From Chrysaora quinquecirrha (taxonomy: Eukaryota > Cnidaria > Scyphozoa > Semaeostomeae > Pelagiidae), in assembly GCA_014526335.1 (NCBI GenBank), contig JACTAT010000268.1, positions 588,777-652,776 of the forward strand: a stretch of 64,000 nt of DNA. Direction: 5' to 3'. A model generated the notes under the pieces. It saw only the letters and a program-made list of their open reading frames with translations, was not told where the DNA came from and searched no databases. Below are positions 32,855 to 43,000 of this stretch, in pieces. The number at the start of each line of letters is the position of its first letter. Positions within the stretch are counted from its first letter, which is position 1. Made by a program: the position numbers and the translations under genes.

Positions 32855-33425
32855 CTTTTATAAAATTTAAAAATCTTTCTTTAGGAGTACCACAGGGCTC
32901 AGTTCTTGATCCTCTTTTCTTTAAAATTTGTATAAGTGATTTGCTATACTCTCCATTCAAGAAACTAATATCTGTAATTATGCAGACGATACCAACATTT
33001 ACGCAAGTGATAAGAATTCGGATATTGTAATCATGAGATTAAGTATATTTATTCAATGGTTTGAAGATAACCTTATAAAATTAAATACAGAAATATGTCA
33101 CTTCATGGTACTAGGGAAAAGCGCTGATCAAACTACAGTATTACAGTTAGTACAGGTGACAGTACTATTGAAAATACAGACGAGGATAAGTTGCTAGGAG
33201 AAATAATCGAGCACAAACTAACTTTTGAAACGCATATTAATAAGCAATGTAAGAAAACTGGAAACAAGCTTCTTGCACTTTCCCGTCTTTCTGCATACAT
33301 AGATTCTAACAAGCTACGAATTTTAATAAGAGCCTTTGTAATGAGCCAGTTTCAATGTTGCCCACTGGCTTGGATGTTCCATAGCAAAGAAACAAATCTT
33401 ATATGCGAAACATTCCTCAACTTTC
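32855..33425 (+). pseudogene. Broken LINE reverse transcriptase fragment
   Basis: Translation in shifting frames gives SLGVPQGSVLDPLFF, then DDTNIYAS (the catalytic FADDT box, with the leading residues changed), then a C-terminal LGEIIEHKLTFETHINKQC... and SQFQCCPLAWMFHSKETN block. These are the ordered landmarks of the C-terminal half of non-LTR retrotransposon reverse transcriptases. At least two frameshifts and no endonuclease domain, so it is dead and 5' truncated. Confidence 0.8.
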
Positions 33426-33469
33426 ATCTTCATTTTTGCGCTTTTTAATTTTTATCTTCTCCTAATTGC

Positions 33470-34010
33470 ACGTATTTTTTATAAGAAACTCTTTATAAGA
33501 AACCCACAATCCTTCACAAAAATTATGAGACTTGTCATCAGAATATGAGAAAATGGCTCCCCTTCCCCCTACAGAGCAATGTTGTTGGTAATCAAGTTGA
33601 AATTTTGCGGCACAATGCTTCTCCTAACAACAACATTGCTTGGAGGGGGTGGGGAGACACAAAATCGGAAAAACTGCCAAAAAATTATACAGTTCGCAAA
33701 AATTGACTTGAGTCTCAGTATATTTTGTGAAGGATTGCAGACTCTCGAATGGCCATAAATTTAAGAAACTCCAATACAGGAAATTTTTTACGTAGGAAAA
33801 TTTTCACCTCAGCGAAAATTTTTTTTTATTTCCCGTGTTTCGTCTGCAATAAAGCATTTCTGTGACAAGCAGACAAACAGGAAACCCATATGCTTTCAAA
33901 TACGATCAAGAAATGGGTTTGCAACATCATTAACATAGAACAACAAGAAACTCTTAAGAAACTTCGAGCACTCAAAATCTGAAAATTTTAAGAAACTTTC
34001 AGTACTGTAT
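33470..34010. mobile_element. Family E MITE interrupted by a family D MITE
   Basis: CACGTATTTTTTATAAG and AAGAAAC repeats on both sides of 33,507-33,737, which is a complete family D element. The right end is eroded. Confidence 0.6.
33507..33737. mobile_element. Family D MITE, copy 3
   Basis: CAATCCTTCACAAAAATTAT at the left and TATATTTTGTGAAGGATTG at the right, with CTCCCCTTCCCCCTACAGAG, CAATGTTGTT and complements inside. 231 bases, same length as copy 2. Confidence 0.8.
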
Positions 34011-34194
34011 CTAATATATGTTAGAAAACGTCTAACGCTTTTTATCAATTTAAATTTCTTCTTCGTAGCCTCAGATGAAGAATACTAAGCGAAATTTATG
34101 TTTTGGGAACTTCGAAGAAATCGTACAATTGCTTTTATCCAAAATTAAACAAATTGTTAAGAAAAAACACAATTATGTACACGGAAAAAATGCT

Positions 34195-34530
34195 TATAAC
34201 ATGAATCAATCTTTTTCTTCTTCCTCGGGAGAAGAATTTCTTAAAAAGTTTTTAATGCTTGCATTTTCCAAGTGATCGTACAACAAAATAAAACATGAAG
34301 ACTAAAAAGACAAGAGCAAAGATTAATAAAGGTGAAAAATGTGTTTGATGACGTCAGTCAATCTACATTTTCAAAAATTCAGTTTCTGCTTCTTCAAAGG
34401 AATCATACGACTACTTTTATAAAAATAAAAAACATATATTACAACTAGAGAAGAAAAAAGATTAAAATATAGGAAAATGAGTTTGATAACGTCAATCAAT
34501 CTATATCTTCCTCCTTAGAAGAAAAATTGA
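34195..34530 (+). promoter_or_regulatory. Triplicated upstream module with a CRE-like site
   Basis: Three diverged ~145-base copies begin with TCAATCT followed by a CTTC-rich stretch and AGAAGAA (about 34,205, 34,358 and 34,498). The second contains a perfect TGACGTCA palindrome at 34,349-34,356 and the third a TAACGTCA variant. They lie 110-440 bases upstream of the cationic peptide start codon. A regulatory role is inferred from position and motif only. Confidence 0.4.
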
Positions 34531-34640
34531 TACAGCCTTTATATTTTCATAAATTTCTTGCTTCGAGTAGATAGAACTATTTGGTTGACATATATTTTTA
34601 TTCATTCTATTATGATTCTAGGAATTAGTGGAGAGTCAAA

Positions 34641-35458
34641 ATGCGTCTGCTAATATTAGTGACTTTATTCCTTGTTGGAATCTATGCAGTGGATCTTGAC
34701 AAACCAGAAAGTAGGCCATATGTTGATATTTTGAATTTTGTAGTTTTTGTGAATTTGTTTCTCATTTTGTTGATATTTTTAATTTTGCTGTTTTTCCTGA
34801 TGAATTGCTTGCCTATGGAGCCATCGCTAAGGGCATGTGTGCCTTGCCACAAACAAATAAAGAACATTTTGGTGACATTAATAGCTGAAGGATGAACAAA
34901 TAATTTTTCCTTTCAATATTTCAAATTATTACTTCATTTCTTTTTTCAACACAGTTTTACAAGAAGATGAAGTTTTCGATTCAAGAGAAGAATTACAGAA
35001 AGAACCTTCTGATGACGAAATAATGCAAAATGAAGATGACAATGACCTCGATACTTATGAAGATCCAACTAAATTGACCTCACTTGGTAGTTAACCATTT
35101 ATGTGTTCTCCTATTTGGGGGCCTTGATTTCGATCTTCATTTGCCTGTTACGAAACTAATTTTAATGTTTGCTGTGGTTTGTTTCTTTTTAGTCGACAAC
35201 GAAAACGATGCAAAGCCGTTATTCTGGAGACGACGCCGTCGCAGATCATCACGTCGTCGCAGATATTCAAGTCGTCGCAGAACCTCTCGTCGTCGCAGAT
35301 TCTCACGTCGTCGCAGATCCTCTCGCCGTCGCAGATATTCACGTCGTCGCAGATCCTCTCGCCGTCGCAGATCCTCTCGCCGTCGCAAATATTCACGTCG
35401 GCGCAGATATTCACGCCGTCGCAGATCCTCTCGCCGTCGCTCTCGCCGTCGTGGCTGA
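34641..35458 (+). CDS. Secreted precursor with acidic pro-region and Arg/Ser-rich cationic C-terminus
   Basis: Exons 34641-34710, 34955-35086 and 35193-35458 join in phase (one base carried at both junctions) into 155 residues. Residues 1-16 (MRLLILVTLFLVGIYA) are a typical signal peptide. About residues 18-72 are strongly acidic (QEDEVFDSREELQKEPSDDE, QNEDDNDLDTYEDP). From about residue 80 to the end the chain is almost only Arg and Ser, in hexads such as RRRRYS and RRRRSS, with a few Phe, Thr and Lys. Signal peptide, charge-balancing acidic part and highly basic C-terminus is the layout of cationic antimicrobial peptide precursors such as Hydra arminins. No sequence match to a named family is claimed. 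Alternatives: a protamine-like or matrix protein. Retention of intron 1 would give an 84-residue membrane peptide. Confidence 0.72.
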
Positions 35459-35658
35459 TCATCTTGCGGCCGTTCTTGTAATGGAAAGAAGGACTTGATT
35501 TCTTTAAGTAATTTACTTGCTCAATTAATTAATAAGAATCAAACAAGGTTTTTCTTTGCGTAATATTCCTTTCTTAAAATCTAAGTGCGGACAGCAAGCA
35601 GGTGATGCAACAAACAGATTTTGTCCTCAGTCGTCAATTTCCTTCGTTAAATCCTTAC

Positions 35659-36043
35659 GGTCCCGTCTACACGGATACGTGGATACGTTGGCAAATGAAA
35701 ACGGGATGATTTCTTTGCGTTTTCATCTCCCGTCTTAACGGCACCGTTAAATCTGTGACTTACAACGCAAACATTTGAAACGGTTTCGAGAGTCGAATCA
35801 TTTGAGAACGGAGCTTTTTGAAACTACGGTAGACACCGAAAATGCAAACATGTGAAAACGTTGCAGCAACACTAATTGCTTTCGATGGTTAATTGGTATT
35901 GAATTTCAAAATTCTAATCGTTTCCGCGTGGACAGCGAAAACGTCCTGAAAACGCTCTGTAGTTGCAAATCTTTTGATACGTTTTCATTGACATGAAAAC
36001 GCAACTTTTTGAGAACGTATCATTGTAGATGCTAGACGGGGCC
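35659..36043. mobile_element. MITE with GGTCCCGTCTACACG ends
   Basis: GGTCCCGTCTACACGGATAC at the left and GTAGATGCTAGACGGGGCC at the right are inverted; AACG/CGTT-rich interior. Begins 200 bases after the cationic peptide stop codon. Confidence 0.55.
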
Positions 36044-36333
36044 TAAATTTTAATATAATTCCCCCACATTTCAGTCACCACTCTATTTCGTCAGTTGAAA
36101 AGAAAACATTCGATAAAAACAAGTGATTTGATGAAATTGTCACATTGCTCACCATTTTAGTCCATATACATATTCAAGAGCAAATTTGTGCTTTGCATTG
36201 GGATTCTTTTTTCGGTCGACTTTTCATCTGAACGCATGTATTTCGAAAACATTCCCTTCAAAGTGGAGACCCCATTGAATATTCAATGAGGACCCCTTTT
36301 TATACCTTTTTCGATCGATTACGATCGGTAGGG

Positions 36334-36714
36334 TACACTCTTTTTTTTATAAGAAACTAAGATTTTTGGTCAGTACTCAAAGTTTCTTAGTTTTGGGACA
36401 AATTTGGTACTGAAAGTTTCTTAGCAGTTTCTTAAAATCAAAATTTTTAAGTAACAAAACAGGTAATCGACACTTAAATTCTACAAATAGAAGAAGCAAT
36501 ACAATTCACGTTTACATCAGCTGTTTTTCTGTAAAAATAGACACTTATGGTGCAACAGAAGTTTGTTTTTCGATGCTTTATTTCTAATTCTGAAGATTCT
36601 TGAGACCTGCGAGTTTCTTACCATTTTTGGCCGAGTACTGAAAGTTTCTTAACCAATATTGATCTCAGTACTGAGTTTCTTATAAATGGGTTTCTTATAA
36701 AAAAAAAGAGTGTA
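36334..36714. mobile_element. Family E MITE, intact copy
   Basis: TACACTCTTTTTTTTATAAG and its complement; GTTTCTTA (AAGAAAC on the other strand) repeats about seven times, several as AGTACTGAAAGTTTCTTA. 381 bases. Confidence 0.8.
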
Positions 36715-36719
36715 GCGAT

Positions 36720-36886
36720 TTGATGTTCGAGTCAACCAGAAAACAAGAAGTTTGATCAGATCAACACAGAACAATTAGTATTTTCCCATCGCCTACATTC
36801 TGAATGGACATTGAAAGTTGGCTCGCAATCTCAAGAAGGCGCTCACAAACAGTCACGCCTGCGACAAAATGAACTGAATGGAAATT
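36720..36886. mobile_element. Truncated MITE of the GGATGTCCATTCAGT family
   Basis: Contains GATCAGATCAACACA and ends ACTGAATGGAAAT like the element at 4,646-4,926. Its left half is lost, next to the family E insertion. Confidence 0.5.
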
Positions 36887-37213
36887 CGTCTTAACGCAAA
36901 AAGGTGACTGACTTACTAACATTTACTTTGTTGATTTCAAACTAAACGAAAAGCATATTGATAAAGCACCTCATAGCGGGGTTTCTTCTTCTAGCACCAA
37001 AAGAGGTTTTTCAGATAAAGGGTATAGTGTGGTAGCGAGATTCCAGTTAGAAAGAAAAAGTACCTACCAAAACTTTAAAGAAAAAAGGGCAGAAAAAAGT
37101 CCAGAAAACAGGAGGTTTTCAATGATTGTATGTCGGAAAACTAGCCTCATGGACCTTTTGGCCTCCTGGTTGCTATACCAAATCCCAAATCATCTCATAG
37201 TAGCTGAAGAGTG

Positions 37214-37590
37214 CCCTTCAAGGTGGGGGGCTTTTGGATTTTACGGGTTGCGGATGTGGCCAATACACGGCATCGGGTTTTCGGGTTCCCTCCGAAAATC
37301 CTGTGGGTTTTCGGATTTAAGATATTTGTCGGGTCACGGGTTTTGTAATTTTCGGGCTCGGGTTTTCGTGGGTTTTCGATGATTTTCAATGATTCAGTTA
37401 GTATTTGGCATTTATATTCATTTTTGGTAACTGGATGAGCCCTGTGATATCAAATAACGATAAAAACCTCAAATTTAAAATTTTGGCTTCGAAAATGAAC
37501 TATCGGGATTTTGTATCTTTTATCGCGAGTTTTCGGGGTTTGCCAAATTTTGGTCTGGGTTTGCGGGTTTTGATACCCCCCAAAGCCCCC
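37214..37590. mobile_element. Degenerate MITE with GGGGGGCTTTTGG ends
   Basis: GGTGGGGGGCTTTTGG at the left faces CCCCCCAAAGCCCCCC at the right, and CGGGTTTTCGGGTT-type subrepeats fill the left half. Confidence 0.4.
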
Positions 37591-37599
37591 CTCTTCAAG

Positions 37600-38797
37600 C
37601 ACCAACAGACAACTTTAAATAGGACAAAAGGGGAGGACATGGCCTGATTGGCCTTAGCTTCCTGATGGCTATTCTTCATCATGTTATGGCAGCTGAAGAA
37701 AACACCTTCCAGCACCAAAAGACAACTGTCAATTGGAATAAAAGGGTTCTTATATTTTCCAGAAAAGGAGGCACTTTCTATGAAAGATTTGTAATCTGTT
37801 TTTGGGCAATTACATTCATTAAAATCAAACTTTGTGTTTGGAGGTTATAAAGAATGCAGAGAAATAATGTAGTCATTAGTATGAAAACATTTGTTTCTTT
37901 AGGGAAATCAATAATTTCCAGCCAATATGATTAAATTTTAATTTTACAATTATTTACACTTTGTATCTTTGTAATGAATACTAGCAAGATAACATGTTTC
38001 GATAACCTTGATGAGCTGGCAACCCAATACCTTTTAGATATATTTGTACCCCATTGCAAGGTTGATTCCAGTAACTGGTAACTTGATCATTTGTTTAGCT
38101 TTGTCTACAACCATTCCTAAAAATGATCTTCTTTTGAAGCACAGAAGCCCTTGAAAAGTAAAATGGACATATTAGCATGGGTGGCTACAAAGATGAAGTC
38201 AGAAAGTCCACACAGTTCAGGGACTCACTGTAATCCAAGGACTACTTTTAAAAGAACAGTGAAAAGGATGTATACTGGTAGGAGAGTTGTTCAGGTGAAC
38301 TTTTTAGGGTTCAAAATTAGTGGATCTTGATGCACTAATCTTAGGGTGGGTTTTCCTGTTTTCTCAAGTCTGCTGAAAAATCAACTCCAGTCTTTGTACA
38401 ACTTGAAAATCGGATACTTTGCAGGCTCCAAGCTCTTTTGACTAAACAGCCAAAAGATTTTTGAGGTTTTCGTTTCCGCACTTAAATTTTCAGATATTTT
38501 GCAAAAATATTCGCACTTTCAAACAACAAACATGACATTTTGGCATTTTGTCAAGAGCTTTATAGTATTTTTAGTAGCTTTGTACTTGAAACTGCTGTTC
38601 GATTTACAGAGCATGCCACGCGGGGCTTTTGTATGGGAATTTTACAGGGTGATGTACAGTATTGACATAAAATGCCAACCCTGTCAGCACTCAAGAACAA
38701 GAACTTTTTGACCCCCCAGCATTTATTGTATGGGTCATCTCTGCACCAGCCAGCCTTATGTACCAATTCCATTCTCAGTTGTTTTAATTATACTTAC
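37600..38797. other. Downstream region of the membrane-protein exon, further exons not identified
   Basis: Following exons of the minus-strand gene starting at 38,972 should lie here or beyond, but no segment has convincing splice sites plus recognisable sequence. Confidence 0.3.
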
Positions 38798-38972
38798 AAG
38801 GTGAAGCTGCTAACCAGACTGCACAACCGGCCAACGAGACGACTAAAAGAAGCGGGAACGCGAGAGTTAGGCCAAAAAATCTCTGACAAGCACAACCATA
38901 GAAATCTTCAAAATCTTCATCTGGGTATTCAGGAGGCATTTGGGAAGGATTATTAAAAATATCTTCGGACAT
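38798..38972 (-). CDS. First exon of a small single-pass membrane protein
   Basis: ATG at 38,972 opens a 175-base exon ending at a strong donor CTT|GTAAGTAT, 58 residues plus one base. Residues 1-24 are acidic and Pro-rich (MSEDIFNNPSQMPPEYPDED), then CACQR, then a ~27-residue hydrophobic segment (GLTLAFPLLLVVSLAGCAVW) that would span a membrane. I do not recognise the family. A caveolin-like reading was considered but the spacing of Pro, Trp and Cys does not fit. It is transcribed divergently from the LRRC74-like gene about 1 kb away, so the two may share a promoter region. Confidence 0.6.
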
Positions 38973-39199
38973 TTAGAATTAGCGTATACATTACGACTAA
39001 CCTAGACCATCGTTTACAATGTAATGTGTTTATAATATCAATCGCAAGACTGCGCTCTAACCGTCTAGTCAGCCGCCATTACAAATTTTTTCGATTTTCA
39101 AGATTTCATTCATAAAACTTGATAGCCTCGAGTCCATACGAAAAGTATTTTTGCTATTGATTTTTTGCCAAATTTGTTAGGCCAAAAAGTTGTCTGTTC

Positions 39200-39579
39200 A
39201 AATAACAAATAAATAATAAATAATAAATAATAAATAATAAATACCAAATAATGAATAATAAATAATAAATAATAAATAATAAATAATAAATAATAAATAA
39301 TAAATAATAAATAATAAATAATAAATAATAAATAATAAATAATAAATAATAAATAATAAATAATAAATAATAAATAATAAATAATAAATAATAAATAATA
39401 AATAATAAATAATAAATAATAAATAATAAATAACAAATAATGAATAATAAATAATAAATAATAAATAATAAATAATAAATTATAAATAATAAATAATAAA
39501 TAAATAAATAAATAAATAAATAAATACATAAATAAAAAATGAATAAATACATAAATGAATAAATAAATAAATAAATAAA
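39200..39579. repeat. (AATAAAT)n heptanucleotide satellite
   Basis: About 45 units of a 7-base motif with a few variants, degrading into (AAAT)n at the right. Translation gives a 7-residue periodic YYLLFII artefact. It separates the two divergent genes and is followed by the hairpin module CTGAGGAAGGCGGACGTGCC at 39,585. Confidence 0.95.
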
Positions 39580-40016
39580 GGCTCTGAGGAAGGCGGACGT
39601 GCCGAAACTGGTTAGCCAAAAAATAATCGTTTATTTCTACATTTCCTTCTTGCTGAATATATTTCGTTCAAATAATAAATAAATGAATAAATAAATAAAT
39701 AAATATTGGTTTCAATATTGGTTATAACTATCCACAGTACCTAAGAGGATGTTTTCAGTTATTTGTATTTTCGCCGATTATCGAAGAAAAATTAATAATT
39801 GAAGTTTTAAAAGAAGTAAATGAAGTCCAATAAACAAATAAACAATATTTGAATAGAAAAAATAAAAGAGCAAAGATTCAAAGACGAACAGAAAAGAGCA
39901 AGTCACGTGACAAGAATCAAAGAGCGATCACTGGACTGCAAATGAGCATTTGAGTGAGAGTTTTTGCTACAGCTGTGGTGTTTACTTTTCTATAGTTTTA
40001 AATTTCTTGCGAAGGG

Positions 40017-43000
40017 ATGTCGGTTAGAGCATCTACCCCAGTACGAAATCCAAGCATAACTGTAAATAGTGAACGTGAGTTCAGGAGAAGTGCGAAAAAG
40101 ACCCATAGTGTTTTGCAGGAGGTTTGTATCAACAAATTCTCGCTTTTTAGGCCCATCAGCACAGTTGGCAGACGTTCATTCAGGGGGGTTCTCTTCTGGT
40201 ATATCTAGACATAGACATAGATAGTGCACTCTGGCAGCTTAAAAGATTGAGAGCAGCCAAATAGAGAATTAAAACAATCAAGATATAACAAAATTGCATT
40301 TAAAAACGATAAAAATCAGTATCAGTTTAGAAAATAAATTTCTATCTAGCTAGGCCTATATATTGCAAATTTTTTTAAATATGCAACTGGTCAATAGCAA
40401 CTAAGGGCTAAGCTTGCTCAAATTTTTGGTTGAAATCCCTATTTTTATACAATACATCATTGCAAACTTGTCAGAAAAAGAGTTTTTAGGGGGTACCCAG
40501 TCATTCTGTGAGGGCTGAAAGACCAGATATACGTTAAGCAACTTCGAGGGCTGGCCCGGTAGTCAAGGTGCTTATTAAAAAAAGTGTATATTAAAGTGAT
40601 CACTCTCTTGCTAATTGCTAATTTTCTTTTCTTTTTTCGGTATATAATGACTGCATAATTTGATTGATACCAGACCTGGCCGTTTATGGCTACTGATTTT
40701 TATCCTTTCTCCATGGCCGCCTCATTTGCTCAAGAGGGGCCTTTAGACTGCTCCCTTCTTCAGCTGTTTTCATAGCAAATCACCCGCCTTGGGTTTTTAA
40801 TTTATCTTTTGGTTAATAATTTTCATTGTTGTTGTTAACCTTTTAACCTTCTGGTAACATAAGTGGTTAATTTAAATGCATTAATGAACTGTTTGTGTAT
40901 TTAAATAAACAAAAGGCCTTGAGGAATGTAATAAATACTCATTCAGAAAAGGATAAAGTTTAGGAGTTTTCAAGTCGCAATCTAGTCAAACTTTGCACAA
41001 AAATAGAAATTGTGATAAAAGATTAAAAAAAAAAACACAAAAACTCAGTAAGAACATTAATCCATCTGTCAGTACATTCTGAAAGCATTCTGTTGAGATA
41101 CTAAGTAGTTTAAAAATCGCCCGCCTGACTTGGCAAGGAGGGCGATTTGACCACCCGCCTGCTTAAATGTTCATGGCCAGGACTGTGATACTGATAATGC
41201 ATGCAACTCAATTGTAAACTCAACACTGTCACAATCTGACAGCTCGCCTCAAGCATTTGAGGGGAGTGATGAGCAGGGCCGTCCCGACAAAATTTTTCAA
41301 GGGGGGGTGTGACCGTCTCGATTTGCCGACTAGAGTCCAACTGAAAACACCTTTTTAGACGTCATCAAATGGGCTTAGGAGGGTACTTAAATTTTGATGG
41401 GCACGATTAAAACGGGCATTGTGGTAGAACATGCGACGAAGGCGCACGCCGCTAGGGGGGTCCGGGGGCATGCTCCCCCGGAAAATTTTGGAAAAACCTG
41501 AAGCTAGAATTGCTCTAACGGCCTTTTCGGAACTCTTAAAATGCAATTTTCTTTAAACTCTATCGTGGAATTCATACGGAATTCTTATGGTCTTTGAGTG
41601 GCACAAAATTTTAGTCAAAAGCCGAACCATCTTAGAACGTTTGAATTCTAAACGCATCCGAAAAATTGCATTACAGTACATGCAATGAATAGATCTGTAA
41701 ATTTGTTGCTCTGGTTCATCGTGGTCGGTGAAACGTCGAAAATGGAAATAATATGGCAATTCTTGAAAATTTTTATTGTATAACTTTGATCTGTAGCATG
41801 GAAATCAATTATTGTAAACTTGGTTTGGCCGGCCCTCCCTTGTCAAGCAAAGATGCTCCATGCATTTGAATATAGTTCTGTTTTATTTCCCATTGTTTTT
41901 CCTTAGCCTTTACTCTGTATAAATGATTCATGAATGCATAAAAGATTGATTTCACCGACTGAAACTACCGATTTGCCGACTGGTCCTTTTTCCAGGGGGG
42001 GTGTCTCACCCCCAACACCCCCAATGTAGGGATGGCCCTGGTGATGAGGCAGGCGTGGGCAATCGCCTGCCATAAGATACGACACCCAAATACGCTACAC
42101 TAACCCCCAACCCAAAACGTTACCCATACCCTAACCCTAAAGTCCTACCTTAACCTTAACCCTAAAACCCTTTTCAGGATCATGACGTTTGCCCAACTTT
42201 CTTTTTGCCAAACCTGGTAAAAGGCCAATGTGTCACCCTCCATCAAGGCAAAACACCCTCTGACAACTTCTTTTCTGTAGTTTGTCAATCGTTTGATTGA
42301 TAACATTTGGGGCTCTGCCAACAATGGGCCAAACCCCTGATTATCACACAGGTGACTGTTTATGTGACAAAACAGGTTATGAATAGCAACCAATTTAGTT
42401 GGATGAAATGACCAGTGGGATCATGGCCTTATCCAGCTGGTTTGTGGTGTCAGAGGTTCAGCAAGGTTCAACTGCGATAGAGTCTCAGTTATGGCTGGAT
42501 TAGTTAACTTACTGCTAACATCCTAGCGACTTGTGCTAAATACACCATTCCACCTTTCATCTTCTGTGTTCCTCTAACAGCAACAAAGTGCTTTTTTTGT
42601 AGAGTCCAGCAGTACCAACAGGAAGTTTAAGACCCCATCCTGATATCTCATCTGATGACGGGATTGACTCAGAAGAAGAAATTAACATAGATCTGCCAAA
42701 CAGAAAAGGCAGTGTTGATGAAGATGATGAAGGATGGGATACAGATTTGGAAGAATATGGTATGTTTGATGAGGAGGGTATTTGAGTATTTTTGCACAAT
42801 TTTTGTAGGAAAGTGTTAGAAATGAGAAAGTTCAGTCAGTACTGATGTTTTCAAACCTGCAAGAAGTATTTAATTATGGATTTTTCTTCAGCTCTAAGAA
42901 TTTCTGTATTTGCCTTGAGACTCAGATCTGTAACCCGCACCTATGCAATGAGGATTTGCTCATGTGTTTTTTATTACGATTGTTGACAAATATGAAAACT

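Noticed and set aside
35137..35498. Other long frames across the Arg/Ser repeat on both strands
   Set aside because: They are out-of-frame readings of the 18-base repeat; only the plus frame joins two upstream exons in phase behind a signal peptide.
38798..38972. Caveolin-like reading of the membrane exon
   Set aside because: Pro-to-Trp spacing is about five residues too short and the following Cys is split by the donor.
39110..39619. 169-residue and 132-residue Tyr/Leu/Phe/Ile-rich frames
   Set aside because: Seven-residue periodicity equals translation of the AATAAAT satellite.
42103..42172. Interstitial telomere
   Set aside because: Only a few imperfect CCCTAA units; such short tracts are common by chance or as repeat parts.
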